DNA of 64,000 nucleotides from assembly GCF_026745355.1 (NCBI RefSeq), contig NC_079202.1:32829269-32893268 (forward strand), written 5' to 3'. Below are positions 1 through 13,140 of this stretch, one piece after another. The notes beneath the pieces were generated by a model that worked only from the letters and a program-made list of their open reading frames with translations, made no database searches and was not told the DNA's origin. Position numbers and translations under genes: made by a program. The stretch's first letter is position 1. Every line of letters begins with the position of its first letter. Source of the DNA: Beta vulgaris subsp. vulgaris. Taxonomy: Eukaryota > Streptophyta > Magnoliopsida > Caryophyllales > Amaranthaceae.

Positions 1-481
1 GGCGATCGTTAGTGGTGCGCAAGCTTCATGTGGTTGGCGGTGTGGTGTGGTGGTGCATGGAGCTGAGGAATGGTGTGGAGATGAACTAGGGAGTAAGCTA
101 AGCTAAGTGAGTTGAGGGAATGGGAAGGCATAGTTTTTTTGAGCTAAATATAACCGTTTTTCTAATGCGATCCACCAAACCGCATCAGTTTTTTATAAAA
201 CCACAACAGGTCTTTCATTGATTCTGATCAATCCGAAATAATCGAAAGGCAACTCTTACATTTATTTTACAACTCGAATTCTTCAATTTAGGATTATTTC
301 AAATAGAAATTCGTTCGAAATAAATTTCCTATCATCTCTATCTCCGTTCAAAATAGAAAGATGGGAATTTTAAAATAGCTCTTTTATTGACATTATTATC
401 TTTAAAAATACTTTGTGGGGCGATTTATAAAACAAACGATACAATGCAGTTTTTTTGCTCAACTCAAATTAAGTCGTATTT

Positions 482-1679
<1,198 letters not shown>

Positions 1680-2146
1680 ATCACATATTTCTATGAATAT
1701 GAAGGAATTATTCCATTATTGTTTACTAATAATATTGAAATCCATGGTACAAAGTCAAAAAAAATTCGGACTATTAATTGAATGAACCAATCCAATAAAT
1801 CCAATATAGAGTACTCAGAGACTTTTTTTAGTTTGTATATAAACTATATTGCGCTATTACTAACTACTAATTAGTTAGATATTACCTCCCGCTGAATTCA
1901 AGGCCCAGTCAGTAAGTACTCCAATAAAAACGACGAGGTCGCAATAGCCCTTCCACTACTTACTAAAACGAAAATCTTTCCTTGAATAAGAATTTATAGA
2001 ACTTTCACTTTTGAGAACCCCCAGAGACTTAGAATCAAGTACATATCAAGAGACCTCTTCGTCTACTTCCCTTCCAAAAAATACGGTGAGTTGTAGATTA
2101 TAACAGTCGATAAGGGATTTCGAGTCTTTTTTTAATTAGAATATCA

Positions 2147-2216
2147 GGCGACACCCGGATTTGAACTGGGGAACAAGGATTTGCAGTCCTCCGCCTTACC
2201 ACTCGGCCATGCCGCC
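2147..2216 (-). tRNA. trnC-GCA: tRNA-Cys (GCA), plastid-derived
   Basis: The minus strand folds as a cloverleaf. The acceptor pair is GGCGGCA/TGTCGCC (one G-U), the D arm is GCCGAGTGGTAAGGC, and the anticodon loop CTGCAAA contains GCA. The T arm is CCCAG/TTCAAAT/CCGGG, with loose pairing. It matches plastid trnC-GCA, which lacks an encoded CCA. It lies between rpoB-side spacer and petN-side spacer, as in plastid DNA. Transcription in the nucleus is not implied. Confidence 0.85.
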
Positions 2217-3339
2217 AAAACGATACAAAATAGAATAGACGAAACCAGTCCTTTTTGGGGATTGATTACTGAACTTTTTTTTTATTTATTGTACTTGCAT
2301 TTTGAATCCCTTTTCTTTGCTAGCCCTTCCACTACTTATTAAAACAAAATCTGTCTTTTTTTTGTTTTGATTCGCTCCATACCAAAAAATATGAACTTTC
2401 AGTCAAAAAAGTGAAAATTCATGATAAACATGAGAAATTGGAACCATTAACTATTGACTTGATTGCGAGTTCATGAACGATTCTTCGATTTTGATTTCAA
2501 ATTTTGTTTACCTAATGACATAAGAAAATCCAAATGATAACTAATCAGTATTGCGTCTTTTCAAAAAGAAAAACCGAAAAATCTTTATTTCCAGTTATCT
2601 TTTTCTTATTTTCAATTATAACAACAACTATGAGTATATGTAAACCCCGGAACCATAACAAAAATTACACAGACAATCAAGTATCTTATATATGATATTA
2701 TGATATATGGATATCTGCACGTGTTTAAATTGACTATTTAATATAATAAACATAACCCGCTTTACAATACAATCCTATTTTAGGAATTCGACAAAATGGT
2801 ATTAAATTGAAAATTAAATAGGTAAAAATATCTCTTTTCTCCGAAAATCCTTTTTGTAACAATAGAAGAGAAAGGTCAAAAAAGGTTGGTTAAATACTTT
2901 ATTGTTTCTGATTATTCTATCTTTATCTCGGTGAAGAGATCAAATCCTGTATCTGTTTTGTTTTTGATATCCAATCGGATTGGAATATGTAATATCATAA
3001 TAATGGTCGAAATTGAACGGTATTCTATACTAAACTAAATTTTATAAATCAAATATCTAATTAAGTAGCAGAATTCTTTTTATATGAATGTTTTATCAAT
3101 TTATTTCCTTTTGTATCTTTGCATTTTAAAATTTAAGTAAAACTTTTATTTATTCCCCTCTTCATACGTATTTCATACATTCCATATATGCTCATATATG
3201 AATATATGGAGTTTTTGTGTCAAATTTTATGTGATTTAGTAAACAGAATATAAATTCCATCAGAGCTAGATCGTCTATATGATTCAATGAAGAATGAGCC
3301 AAAAATGGGAGTTTTCAATAAATCAGGAATTGAGTGCAA

Positions 3340-3354
3340 ATGCTACAGGATGGA
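3340..3354 (+). pseudogene. rpoB: rpoB, first five codons only
   Basis: The ATG at 3340 is followed by four codons (Leu-Gln-Asp-Gly). These resemble the start of plastid RNA polymerase beta, which begins Met-Leu-(Arg/Gly)-Asp-Gly in plants I recall. The frame faces away from trnC, as rpoB does in plastid DNA, and the 1.1-kb AT-rich spacer to trnC fits in length. Similarity stops abruptly at 3354, where CACTA subterminal sequence begins. The fragment is very short, so the call rests mainly on synteny. Confidence 0.55.
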
Positions 3355-3467
3355 CCGCATCAGATTGTTCTGACAACTTTTTCTTCCATTTTTCGGTTGA
3401 TTTTCGGATGCGATTTTAAAAAACTGCATATGTTACTAAGTGACATATAAGGCTTTTTCCACTAGTG

Positions 3468-3999
3468 GTTGTTTATCATGCTTGAAGTGACAAAAAAGTT
3501 TGACACATATTTATCACAAAGGGTAATATATACTGCCCATTGTTAGATGATAACTTGCACTTGCAAAAACTTTGGAAAAACAGATCAGATCACTTTTGGT
3601 ACCGAAAACTTAACTTTTGCATTTGAAAGTTTAACTTTTTATTTGAAAAACATAACTAATGCCTAAATTTTATTAGTTATTAATTTATTCATAATAGCTA
3701 AATAATATGAAGTAATAGTTATGCTACTTGGATTGTTGTATTTTCATGCCAATCATGCACATGCGTTCAATCACAAAAATACTACACACGTATATGTGCA
3801 AAAAGTGGATAAGATATGTAAAGAGGAAAGTGTGGAGAAGAGAAATGAATAGATAAACTAATGTAACCCCATCGTGATATAAAACCGAAAGAAAATTAGT
3901 TCTAGAATCTCATTCTCAAAAGTCAAAATAATGAAGATGCAAGAAAGCTCAAAGAAGGATATAAACTGATTTTTGATTTCAATTGGGTCGGAGATCCAA
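3468..3999. other. Unassigned AT-rich spacer
   Basis: I see no coding frame, repeat end or RNA gene here. The sequence just after the CACTA end (GTT at 3468-3470) would be its 3-bp target duplication, but the partner copy is outside the window. Confidence 0.5.
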
Positions 4000-6900
4000 G
4001 TCTCATTAGACCCTTTTATGGCCTTAATGAAATTATGAGCTTTCTTGGCCTTAGATCATTTATAGAAAAATGAAGTGGGTTGGTCCCCCAATTGGTCCCA
4101 TTTTGTGCGGGCCCTTTGCTTCTAATATTTAAGTTGCATGTCCATGTTAGCCCAGATTCTTTTCCTTCGCTCCTGGTCCTTAATTTGGTTTGTCTTTTGA
4201 TGGAGATTCTCCTGACCCAAAACCAGTTCTTGGTGAATGTTGGCCCAATCAATTTCTTTCTCTTTTTTGAAATCCAAGCACCATTTCTTGCATTGTTTTT
4301 TTTACTTCTTCAGATTTTCTTCATAGTTTAAACAGAGCAGACCCCAAATAAGTTGTCTTCCAGCTTTCGTTGATGATTACTTCAATTTCGTTGTGGTTAA
4401 AATGCGCCAACTTTCAATCCGATATGGTCTTCTTCTTTTTGTTTCCTTAGGATGGCAATCTAGGATAATTGGTCCATGATCTGATAAGAAAATTGGATAG
4501 TTTGTGATGGTAGGCTCAGGAAATGCAGTTCTCCATAAATCATTACAGTATGCCCTATCAATTCTCTCAAAGACTGTATCTTCATTTTCTCTATTTTTAG
4601 TCCAAGTAAAGTTTACCCCATGGTACGGGATGTCCATTAAGTTACAGTCCATTCTCCACTTTGTGAATGAGTTTGCACCTGGAATAAAAGAGTTCCCTCC
4701 CATCTTCTAGGTTGAGTTTTCAAGTTGATTAAAGTCACCTAGGAGCACAAGTTTCTGTGGGTGAGCCTAAATAAAGTCTCTTAGTGTGTTCTAAATTTCA
4801 CTCCTACCAGCCACATTAGGGGCACCATAAACACACACAAAATAGGAAAGTTCATTACATTCATCTCTAACCTTGCAACATACATAATGATTATTACTAA
4901 ATAGGATCTGGACAATGATCTTGTTAGACCGGCACAAAAATAGGCCTCCAGAGAGGCCAATTGAATCATTGCCCATCCACTTTGCGAAGCCTAATTTACA
5001 AGCTATGGGTGAGGCTAGAAGCCATACATTTAGTTTCAGAAAGAAAATTAAATTCTAAAACTCCACTACTAAAATAGTCAATTGAGGAAGGGAAAAGTAG
5101 GGGAGTTAGTAGATTTAAGGCCCCTACACTTCCACGCACAAGCCTTTATATCCCTTTGGATGACTGATTTGGGTCATTCATCATAGCCCTTGCATCCTCG
5201 CCTTCCTCTAAACCTGTAGCATCTATATCATCCTCGCAGAGTTCGAAATTTTTAGTTATTTTGCCTCTACAAATTTTTTGAGTCTTGAACTCTTTGATGA
5301 AGAGCTAGCGTTACCCGAGGACTCCATGAGTGATTCTTCTAAGTGGATTGTAGCCCCTTCTTTCTGATGCTTTTTTCCTTTCAAAACTGACTTATCTTCC
5401 ACAAATCTTCCCCAAATATTTGTTACCCAGTTGCCTAAACCACGAGTCTTTCTCTGCTTTCTTTCTTTTTTAATGGTGATTGTTGATTTTGTAATTTTTT
5501 TCCTTTGTCTTTCCAGTTTAAGCTTGAGAGAGAGACGAGTAAGAGGAGTATTGGGAAAGATCTTTCAAATCAAGGTCCATTTTCCCCAGGTCTAGATGAC
5601 CTAGTTTTGAGTGCGCTCAGTAGTAGAGATCGTCCATGCTTAGCCCATGACCATGGCTAGGCCCAATTAGTTCTGTTGCATTCTTCAAAATATTTTTATC
5701 ATTGAGATTTTTTTGAGTTCCTGGAGCTGGCCCTTCTTTTTCAGAGGTTACGGGCTTAGAAACTTCAGGTGCTTTCATGCTTGGGCTTTTTTGTGGCCTG
5801 GGTCAGTGGTATGGATGGTGTTGTTGATTGGTAAAAGCATAAGTTGGATTTGAGTTTGAGGGGGTGTTGGGAACGAAAACGAGTTCGAAGGGCTTTCACT
5901 AAGATAAGCCATTAACTAGGATGGGCCTGGATTTGTTAATTGAATTGTTGGGTGGTGAATCTGTTGAATAGGGTTTAAAGTTTCAAATTTTTGTGGGATG
6001 GGAATAAAAGGGTCTTGAAGAGCATTAGTTGGAACTATAAGACAGTCAGTTTTAAGTAGTGTTCATCACTCATTCCCTTCAATGAAAATGGCCAGCTCAG
6101 CTTCTTGACTGGACATTGTTTAAGGGGTCAAAGTTTTTTTACTAAAAGTGGGATTATAAACAGGGAGGAAGGGTGGAAAGGGATGGTTGAGGATAAAAGG
6201 TATGAGGTATGAAAGGTGATGCTTTAATAGCTGACATAGTCTAAGATTTCCATAAGTGGTGGGGGAGACGAGTAAATGATTCGAATCAAGTACAATGTTA
6301 GATTTCATTTTCCCGCTAATAGAAAAAAGAGGAAGTAAAGTACTATTCTGCACAACTTCAGATGAAGTGAATTTATACCCTACAACAGAGGAAGGTGAGA
6401 AGGAATCCAAAGAAATATTCTTCTAAAAAACGTGCCAATATCCCTTTATGATATTCTCCCAATTTGTGCTTCTATCTCTCTTATCCCTATTCATCTGAGA
6501 CTTATAGTTAATGTCATACAATGCCTTGAGCCTCACAAAACCCATTGAAATAGGTGGGTGATTAGTGCTATGCATTATGTAGGAGGAGAAATTGTTAGTT
6601 GAGTCAAGTTTTACATAACTTACTTGACTTAAGAGGCTTTCTGAAGGAAGTGTTGACTGGCCACTTCTTTAATTTTCTGAGGTGGATCAGTGCATTCCAT
6701 CTTGATTTTCTCGCTTTCCCAAGTAACACTTTTCCGGCCGGTAACAATAGAACTATTTTGCTTTCGTCGTTTTGGACCACTATTAACAAGTTGAACTCCT
6801 TGTGATATTCTCTTCCGCTTCAAGTTTTGAGAATTATTGTCACTTATTGATTGCATAACTTACTCTACCTTTCTTGATCACGTCCTGATGTATGCTTTTT

Positions 6901-7390
6901 ATTTTGTCACCAATGGCTAGGTTACCTGGCTGGGGGCGTTTCCTTCTCTGCCATAATGGTCTTTTTGGTTGAGGAAATTCTTCATCCGATAAAGAATTTG
7001 TTTGGCTCCTCTTTGTTTTTTCCTCGACCATGATTCTTGGTTGCCAACCTTCTTTCTTTTCCATTGCTCGTTACTTGAAGATTGAGATGAGGAATCAGAA
7101 AAGTTTGAGAAGTATAGTAGTTCATCTGAATGTCAATCTGTTAGGTCAAGTGAGAGGATCTATAAATTTCTATTCTTCTTGGTCCTATTATTTTGGTTGT
7201 ATAGCCGGGTGTAAGAGGATGCTAAACCATTAGGTTTTTCGGGATTATTCAGATGCCCCTCATTCTTTTACCAAAGCTCCTTTAAGCTTCATCTAGGGAT
7301 AATTTATAGTGATTGATTTTGTGCCCTATTCTTCCACATTTTTTGCAGAAGGTGAGAATTCTGTTTATAAATCTTTTAAGCTTATCTTTC
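4000..7390 (-). mobile_element. LINE element A, decayed
   Basis: A minus-strand non-LTR retrotransposon remnant. A zinc-knuckle segment of ORF1 lies at about 7318-7350 (CKKCGRIGH, with Tyr where the last Cys is expected). A long basic linker region follows with no intact frame (about 7060-5200), then an APE-type endonuclease at 5075-4377. No reverse transcriptase follows before 4000, so the element lacks its 3' half. Multiple stops and frameshifts show it is old. Confidence 0.75.
4377..5075 (-). pseudogene. LINE A endonuclease (APE/EEP) fragment
   Basis: Reading leftward, the endonuclease motifs come in order across three frames. FLSETK lies near 5030-5050 (metal-binding Glu). IGLSGGLFL and VCVYGAPN follow, then LLGDFNQ near 4721-4750, RIDRAY, and SDHGPIIL near 4462-4483 (catalytic Asp-His). 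The domain nicks target DNA for target-primed reverse transcription. There are in-frame stops near 4795 and just before 4703, and frame changes, so no active protein can be made. The remaining frame at 4703-4377 is 108 codons. Confidence 0.8.
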
Positions 7391-7439
7391 ATCTTCTTGA
7401 ATTTCCTCAAAAACTTGAATCATATTATCACCATCATGA

Positions 7440-8235
7440 AAATTGTCCCAAGCTTCTAGAACAATCTTCTCAAAATCAGCATGCTTAGACATGTAACTAA
7501 AATTTTTAAAAGTTCTACCACCCTTAGACAGTGGAGGCAAACATTTTCAAATAATAGAACAATGGTTCGAAATACCTAGGTTAAGATATTTAGCAATAAC
7601 TCCAGCATGAGCAATCATCTAATGAGAATTCACTAGGCAACTGTCAATTCTGCTCATAACTTTAGCATCACCTTGACTTTTGTTTGCTTCGAAGCTCTAA
7701 TAAGTCACTCTAATCAATACAATTAATGAAATCCTAGGTTTCATAAGAAGTAATAAGCTTTCTCTGGAACCTATCCCCAAGATCTAGAACTATATTAAGA
7801 TCCCCAAGCACACACCAAGCACTAGAAATTGACTGATTAAGCCTCATCAAATCCTTCTATGATTTTCTAGCCTCAACTGTATGTAACTCATAAACTACAG
7901 TAACAAACATAGTTGTACTAGATAATTTATTAGTCAGCTGTCCATGAATGAGCTGAGCAGTCTTCTCAAGAGTCTGAAAAGTCATATTATTAGCTATCCA
8001 AGCAATCGAAATCCTCCCTCTAGGAGAATGAATACAATTATCATCCCAACTCCAACCATCTCAGAATTTCTTGATAATTTTAATTTTATTGTCACTCTTC
8101 ACTTTATTTCAAGGAGCCCTACAAAACTCACTTTATTTGTACTAAGAAACTTCTTCACTTCTACTATAGTTGAGAGTTGATTTAACCCTCTCACATTCCA
8201 TGTACTAATGATTATATTAGGTGGATATGGAAAGA
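7440..8235 (-). pseudogene. LINE B endonuclease (APE/EEP) fragment
   Basis: Translation of the minus strand gives the endonuclease signature in order with interruptions. TWNVRGLNQ lies near 8172-8204, then VSFVGLLEIK, LGDLNIVLD near 7782-7808, SRIDSCLVN, and ISNHCSII near 7557-7577 (His of the SDH motif kept as NHC). A stop replaces the residue after the LLEIK motif, and several more stops follow. The family function is target DNA nicking; this copy cannot be active. Confidence 0.75.
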
Positions 8236-8639
8236 GCTTGATCCAACTTCATCTATTGTATGAGATATATATAGTGCCAAGCCCACTAAGATCAATTTGC
8301 TTATTTTTGCTTCCTTTGTATTGCACTAAAGACCAAAGAATATTCCCAACTCTCACTTGTGTAGGTAAAACATCTAAATTAATTGTTTGTTGCTGAGCTA
8401 ATTGAACTACATGTTGTTGGACCAGTTGAGATGTCTGCTAGTGGACTGGCAATGTTATCTGTTTATCCTTATTATTTTGATGAGTCAAATCTTCGATTGC
8501 AACAGTGTTATCTGGAACATGAGCTTTAGGAACCCAATTCTGAACCACTTTAGTATCATTTCTAGCCAGTTGTCTATCATTCTTCTTACCACAATCATAT
8601 GCCATGTTGTTTGGCATTTTTTAGAAAATGAAGGCACCC

Positions 8640-9660
8640 AATCATATTGAACTTTCTATTCAATAACATTACCATTGTAGTCTTCAATATGGATTGGTCC
8701 TAGGCACTGGTTTAGTCACATCTACTTAAATGAGTAGGCATGCAAAAAATATTGTCATCTGCCTAGTGGTGCATTCATTAGCAAAGAGTGGGACTCCCAT
8801 CATACTTCCAATGCTACTCAGAGTTTTAGGACGCCAATAGTTCAAAGGTAAATTGGGAATCTAACCCATAATGGCACAACTTTCACTATTTCTTCTTAAA
8901 AATTAAACTTGCTTGGGTGTCCAAGCCTTCACTATTAAAGGGTTGTTATTTAGTGTATAAGGCCTAACATATAAAATATCATTCCTATTATCTTCCAAAC
9001 ATTCAAACTTTATCAAGAAATATCCATCTTCAGGAAATAAACAATGATTCCATTCCATATTAATAAATCTCATTATAACACCGATTGTAGGAGTTTGACC
9101 CATAACATACAACACCGCATCATTAGCCTATGTATCAGATAATTTTTCCACTTCTGTCTTATAAATTTTAGCAGCATTTATACCATTCTCAATACTAGGG
9201 GTTATAAATTTCAAAAACATACCTTTAGAAGTAAGCTTCTTCTCTATAGCCATCGCAAACCATGTCGTCTTAGCAATAGCCTTAGCAGAAACCTTCTTGT
9301 TGGCTCTTCTAACTGACCTTGTGCTCCCCTTTTATCTTGCAACACAATACCTTTAGTGATATCTTGCCTCTACCTCTGGTTCAGGAACAAGTGGAACCTC
9401 CTAGGTAGCTGCATTAACCATGTGTATCATCACATTTTGATGTTGCGCAATGCAATTTTGATCAAATAGTTTTTGCATAACAACTACTATTTGTTGTCTA
9501 CTTGAATCAACTGATTCTGGTCTGGTTACGGAGTATTAACGAGTGTTTTATTTCCATAGACTTTGAAGGTCAAAGTCCCACGCGTTTCTATTAAAAGTTG
9601 TGCTTTTCTAGTTAGCGGAGGATTAAGTATCCGAAATTTCTTCTTTCTACCCATGATTAG
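8640..9660 (-). pseudogene. LINE B ORF1 (DUF4283) fragment
   Basis: The best stretch is 9115-8903 (70 codons) with GQTPTIGVIMRFINMEW, GYFLIKFECLED and NNPLIVKAWTP. These are the conserved positions of the DUF4283 domain in plant LINE ORF1 proteins. Upstream lies TWFAMAIEKKLTSKG, downstream IPNLPLNYW and GVPLFANECTTRQMT, all family-like but broken by stops. ORF1 proteins bind the element RNA. A CCHC knuckle is not seen on this copy. Confidence 0.75.
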
Positions 9661-10008
9661 CTACAAAAGTTAGTAGCTTGGACCATACGTAACTTTGAAG
9701 TTCACCATGGCAGGAGAAAACCCTAAGCTCTCAAAGACGACACTGGAAAAGGTTGAGTTTGGCACTTGAATATGCATAAATTAATAGTGGAAAATTCCCT
9801 CAAGTACCCCTGAGGTTTAGCGTAATTCCCAAAATATCCCCCACATTTGGGCAATTCCTCAAATACCCCTCATGTTTGTGTTTGGGCTCAAGATACCCTT
9901 ATTATGGACGGAACCCTAACAACGTTAGGTTTTCCCCCCTTCTCTCTCCCCAATTTTCTCTCTCCTCCCATTCCCCCACCCACTGCCCACAACAAGAATG
10001 TCAGATTT

Positions 10009-10260
10009 TAGCGTCCGCCAAAATCAGACGCTAAAAACACGGAATCGGACGCTAAATATATTAGCGTCCGCCGACGGACGCTAAACGGCTGATGCAAAAC
10101 CCTTGGTCGCTAATTCTCCAAATAGCGTCCGCAAAGCGGACGCTAAATATTTAGCGTCCGATATTTCAAATTTAGCGACCGGTTCAGGCGAGACGCAAAT
10201 TAGCGACCGTCTTAAGCCGTCGCTAATAATTAGCGACCGCCTTAAGCCGTCGCTAATGTC
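10009..10260. repeat. Left subterminal repeats of the CACTA-type element
   Basis: At least ten copies of TTAGCGTCCG, TTAGCGACCG or their complements lie in alternating orientation, several as short palindromes (for example TTAGCGTCCG...CGGACGCTAA). Subterminal arrays like this bind the CACTA DNA-binding protein in characterised families. The matching array is at 12958-13140. Confidence 0.8.
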
Positions 10261-10489
10261 CTTGACACGTTTTTCCTAGACCCTATTCTTGGTAGCTTTT
10301 TTCTTTTAATTAATTGATATTAAATGTAATAAGATATGAAATAATGCAAATACCATACTTCTTTTATTAAGGCAAACAAATTAATAAATTCAATTATTAT
10401 TGATAATAAATGTAGATACAAGTGAAAAAATAATTCGAGAACTAAATTCTAGTATACTTAGAACAAAATCTAATACAAATCTCATATAA

Positions 10490-10735
10490 TTACATGTACA
10501 CTAATTTAAACTCCACAACAAAAATCTGGAACAAAACTAAATATTTTGAGTCACCAAGGACTTTAGAAATGCAGCCCACCCACCACCCATCATTATAAAT
10601 AGCATCTATAAGTATCTTGGCCTTAGCCAATGCATCCATCACGAACCAGCTCAAGGAAACGAAATCATCATTCTCTATGGTCTTCACTCGAAATAAGCAA
10701 ATTCCTCCAGTTTTCATGATCATCATTTTGAACTG
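10490..10735 (-). pseudogene. Captured Agenet/Tudor-like domain fragment
   Basis: The minus-strand frame contains NDGWWVGCISKVLGDSKYLV. This fits the Agenet core (D/E-x-W-W-x-G-x-I/V-x-K-V-L then S-K-Y-x-V-x-F) found in DUF724 and related plant chromatin proteins. The fragment follows a GTGCAG that looks like a splice acceptor at about 10735. It is only about 80 codons, has no start context of its own and lies inside the CACTA-type element. I read it as a transduplicated exon. The parent gene is not identified. Confidence 0.6.
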
Positions 10736-10861
10736 CACATAATCAATCAGAAAGTCCTCAGTGTTTCTTTCAGTAAATTTGTGCTAAACATCCAATTATA
10801 AATTACTTCTATCATTTAAGCAAATTCAAAGGTAAAGTAAAATAGATCAGAAAAGAGAGAC

Positions 10862-11250
10862 CTGAGCTGGGGCACCAGGAGGGAGCATAGACAATAGTAC
10901 TTCCCTAACAACCTGTTGTTGCTGTGGGCGTGATCTTCCCTGCATTACTCTCTTCGATACATCGACAAATCTCTCGTAATCATACTTAAACCACCATCAT
11001 TCTCCTGCTTTCTCTTGCCAGCAGATGAAGCAAACTTCTCCATCTTCCTAGCAAAAAGATTCATGAAAATCATCTCAAAGAACCCATCTTTGTACTTTGT
11101 CTTCTGCCCCATAGGAGCAGTCTGACCTGTTGGCTCTGCTATGCCACATCTTACTCTACTCATGTTGTTTCGCCTTCCATATTTATATTTCTGCTCGAAG
11201 CAGTTAGTTGTTGTACTATTAACTCGGAATTGGACGGGTTGGAAACTCAA
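10862..11250 (-). pseudogene. Captured D27-like (DUF4033) isomerase fragment
   Basis: The minus strand encodes RCGIAEPTGQTAPMGQKTKY, then DGFFEMIFMNLFARKMEKFA, then VMQGRSRPQQQQVVREVLLS and MLPPGAPAQ. This is the N-terminal half of the D27-like plastid protein family (Arabidopsis At1g64680 type), related to the beta-carotene isomerase DWARF27. A one-base frameshift lies near 10985-10990, just before YDYERFVDVSKR. The fragment ends at a good donor site (CAG|GTCTCT, 10862). The conserved C-terminal half is absent. It is a captured, non-functional piece, though its antisense transcript could match the parent gene. Confidence 0.8.
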
Positions 11251-12035
11251 TACCACCATGAATATGTATAATCCTCCCTTGATATGGTATCTCTTCTACT
11301 ATCACTGGTGTATTAGTAGGTGTTTTTACAGGGTAAACAGATAACGGGAGTTTCTATAAGCGTGTGTCCAAGTCTAACACAAGATTGTGTGCTTTGTTTT
11401 GATAAGGGGACTTGGTTTATTCTATTCAGTTTAAGGATCATAACATTAAACAGGAAGTAAAACTGAGCTAATTATGTGGCTCTGGATTATTAGAAAACAA
11501 TGCGATCATAACCAAAATGTTTGGAGTAAATTACTCAAATAATACTTGGTGAATCCATAGCCCAAGCGTTTATCAAATTTTTTCAAGATCTTCCGTAGAC
11601 CAAATAGAGAAAATTTTGTTTTGATATAAACTTCAAAAATTGTATAACTTACCATCTAATAGATTATTTAATAGACGAAAAACATAAATCATAAAACAAT
11701 TTGACTAAAGGGGTAATGGGGGGATAAACAGTACCGCAAGGTAAACAAACATTAGTCAGAAATAAGAGAAACCAAATTCATCTATAAACGAAGGTAAAAT
11801 ATACCTCATAAAATAATGATTAAATAAATAGAGGGATGAAGAGTAAATCAAATGATAACTGGGAAAAGCTATTATATCAAGGTGACAGCAAGTTCAGCAT
11901 ATATGACATATGGGAATCATTAGCAAAAAACAGTTCATAAAGGAGAGTGAAATGGAAAGGGAATACCAACTTAAGAAACTTGGCACCAAAATACATCAAA
12001 TAGTTTTCAAAAGTACATTAAGATAACTTCCTCAC

Positions 12036-12192
12036 CTTTTCAAAAATGAAGATCTTTCAAAGTCTGGCATATCACAAATTGGTGGTTGCCATCTATAAGC
12101 CCACATCTCTGATAGCCAGTGCTTGCATTTTGAGCCAGAATACAATGGTCGTCTGTTATCTACAACCCATCTACCCTTCGCATAATTACACA
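12036..12192 (-). pseudogene. Captured TBL (PMR5N domain) exon
   Basis: A single exon-like piece bounded by an acceptor (TTGACAG) at 12193 and a donor (AAAAG|GTGAGG) at 12036. It encodes [19 protein letters not shown], then [15 protein letters not shown] and [14 protein letters not shown]. This is the Cys-rich PMR5N region of trichome birefringence-like proteins, which are Golgi polysaccharide O-acetyltransferases. About 12 residues expected between the MWAC and RWQP motifs are missing, and Cys is replaced by Tyr at MWAY. The GDSL-type and DxxH motifs of the enzyme are not present, so this is only a captured N-terminal exon. Confidence 0.78.
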
Positions 12193-12957
12193 CTGTCAAT
12201 GAGAAAAAAAATATCTTTAGCATAAGACTACCAAATTTTGTAAGTGAAAGTAAGATCAAGACTCTGCAATAAGGGTTTTCATTTCAACAAAATAGAATGC
12301 TTCTCGTACTTCAAACACATCAAGAATGCTTCTCTGCTGAAATTATTTCTGATGAATGTTTTGTGGGTAATTAATCAAAATTTTATGTTGGATCCGAGTA
12401 TATCAATCAGAGAAGAACGAAAAAAAAACGAAAAACTGATTTCCAAATAAGACGAAAATTCATGCCCAAAAAAACGAAAAATCATGCCCAAAAACCAGAT
12501 CTAGAAACAACACCCAAAATCGCGAAATTGAAAAATTGAATAACCAAATCGAAAATATAAACACACAAAATCAAAATCTCATAAAACAGAAAACTAAAAA
12601 ATAAAGAAAAATCGAAAACAACAAAAATTAAAAAATCTTAGGGAATTCAGATCTAGAAAAAACCAAAAAACCAAGAACAAGAAAACGCAAAACGAAATCA
12701 AAAAAGCAAAGAAAATCGAGAAAGTAAACTACATAATCAACAATCAAAACTAAAAAAACAAATTTATTAGTTAAATTTGAGTACAAATACCTGATTTCGT
12801 GAGATCTACAAGAAAGAGAGAGCACCAAAATGTGAGATGAGAGTGAAGAAGAGAGAGAAACGTGAGATGAGACTTGAGAGTGAGGAAGAGAGAGGCGTGG
12901 GTTAGAAACTTAGGGTTGATAGTTTGGTTGACCGGAGTTTTTTTTTTTTATACCTCT

Positions 12958-13140
12958 TATTTAGCGTCCGTATGACGGACGGTATTTTAATTACACGGAC
13001 GCTAATTAGCGTCAGTCTAAAAGAACGGACGCTAAATCTCAGAAAGCGGACGTTAATTTGCATCTGTCTTAAATCGGACGCTAATTTTAAATTTACCGTC
13101 CGCTTGTATCGTCGGACGCTAAATACAGACGCTAAAACGA
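12958..13140. repeat. Right subterminal repeats of the CACTA-type element
   Basis: About eight copies of TTAGCGTCCG/CGGACGCTAA with small changes (GCGTCAG, GCGGACGTTAA, TACCGTCCGC). They mirror the array at 10009-10260 and end 15 bases before the terminal CACAACAAGAATC. Confidence 0.8.

Larger units (their letters stand above)
7391..9660 (-). mobile_element. LINE element B, decayed and truncated
   Basis: A second minus-strand LINE. ORF1 starts near 9655 with a basic MGRKKKFR N-terminus, continues into a DUF4283 domain (about 9290-8700), and is followed by an endonuclease (8235-7440). At about 7390 it runs into the zinc-knuckle part of LINE A, with no reverse transcriptase between. The joint looks like a deletion or recombination between two LINE copies, because LINEs usually lose their 5' end and not the 3' end. 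Confidence 0.7.

Noticed and set aside
2147..2216. Mitochondrial or nuclear origin for the tRNA-Cys
   Set aside because: Neighbouring petN and the rpoB start, in plastid order, show that it arrived with plastid DNA.
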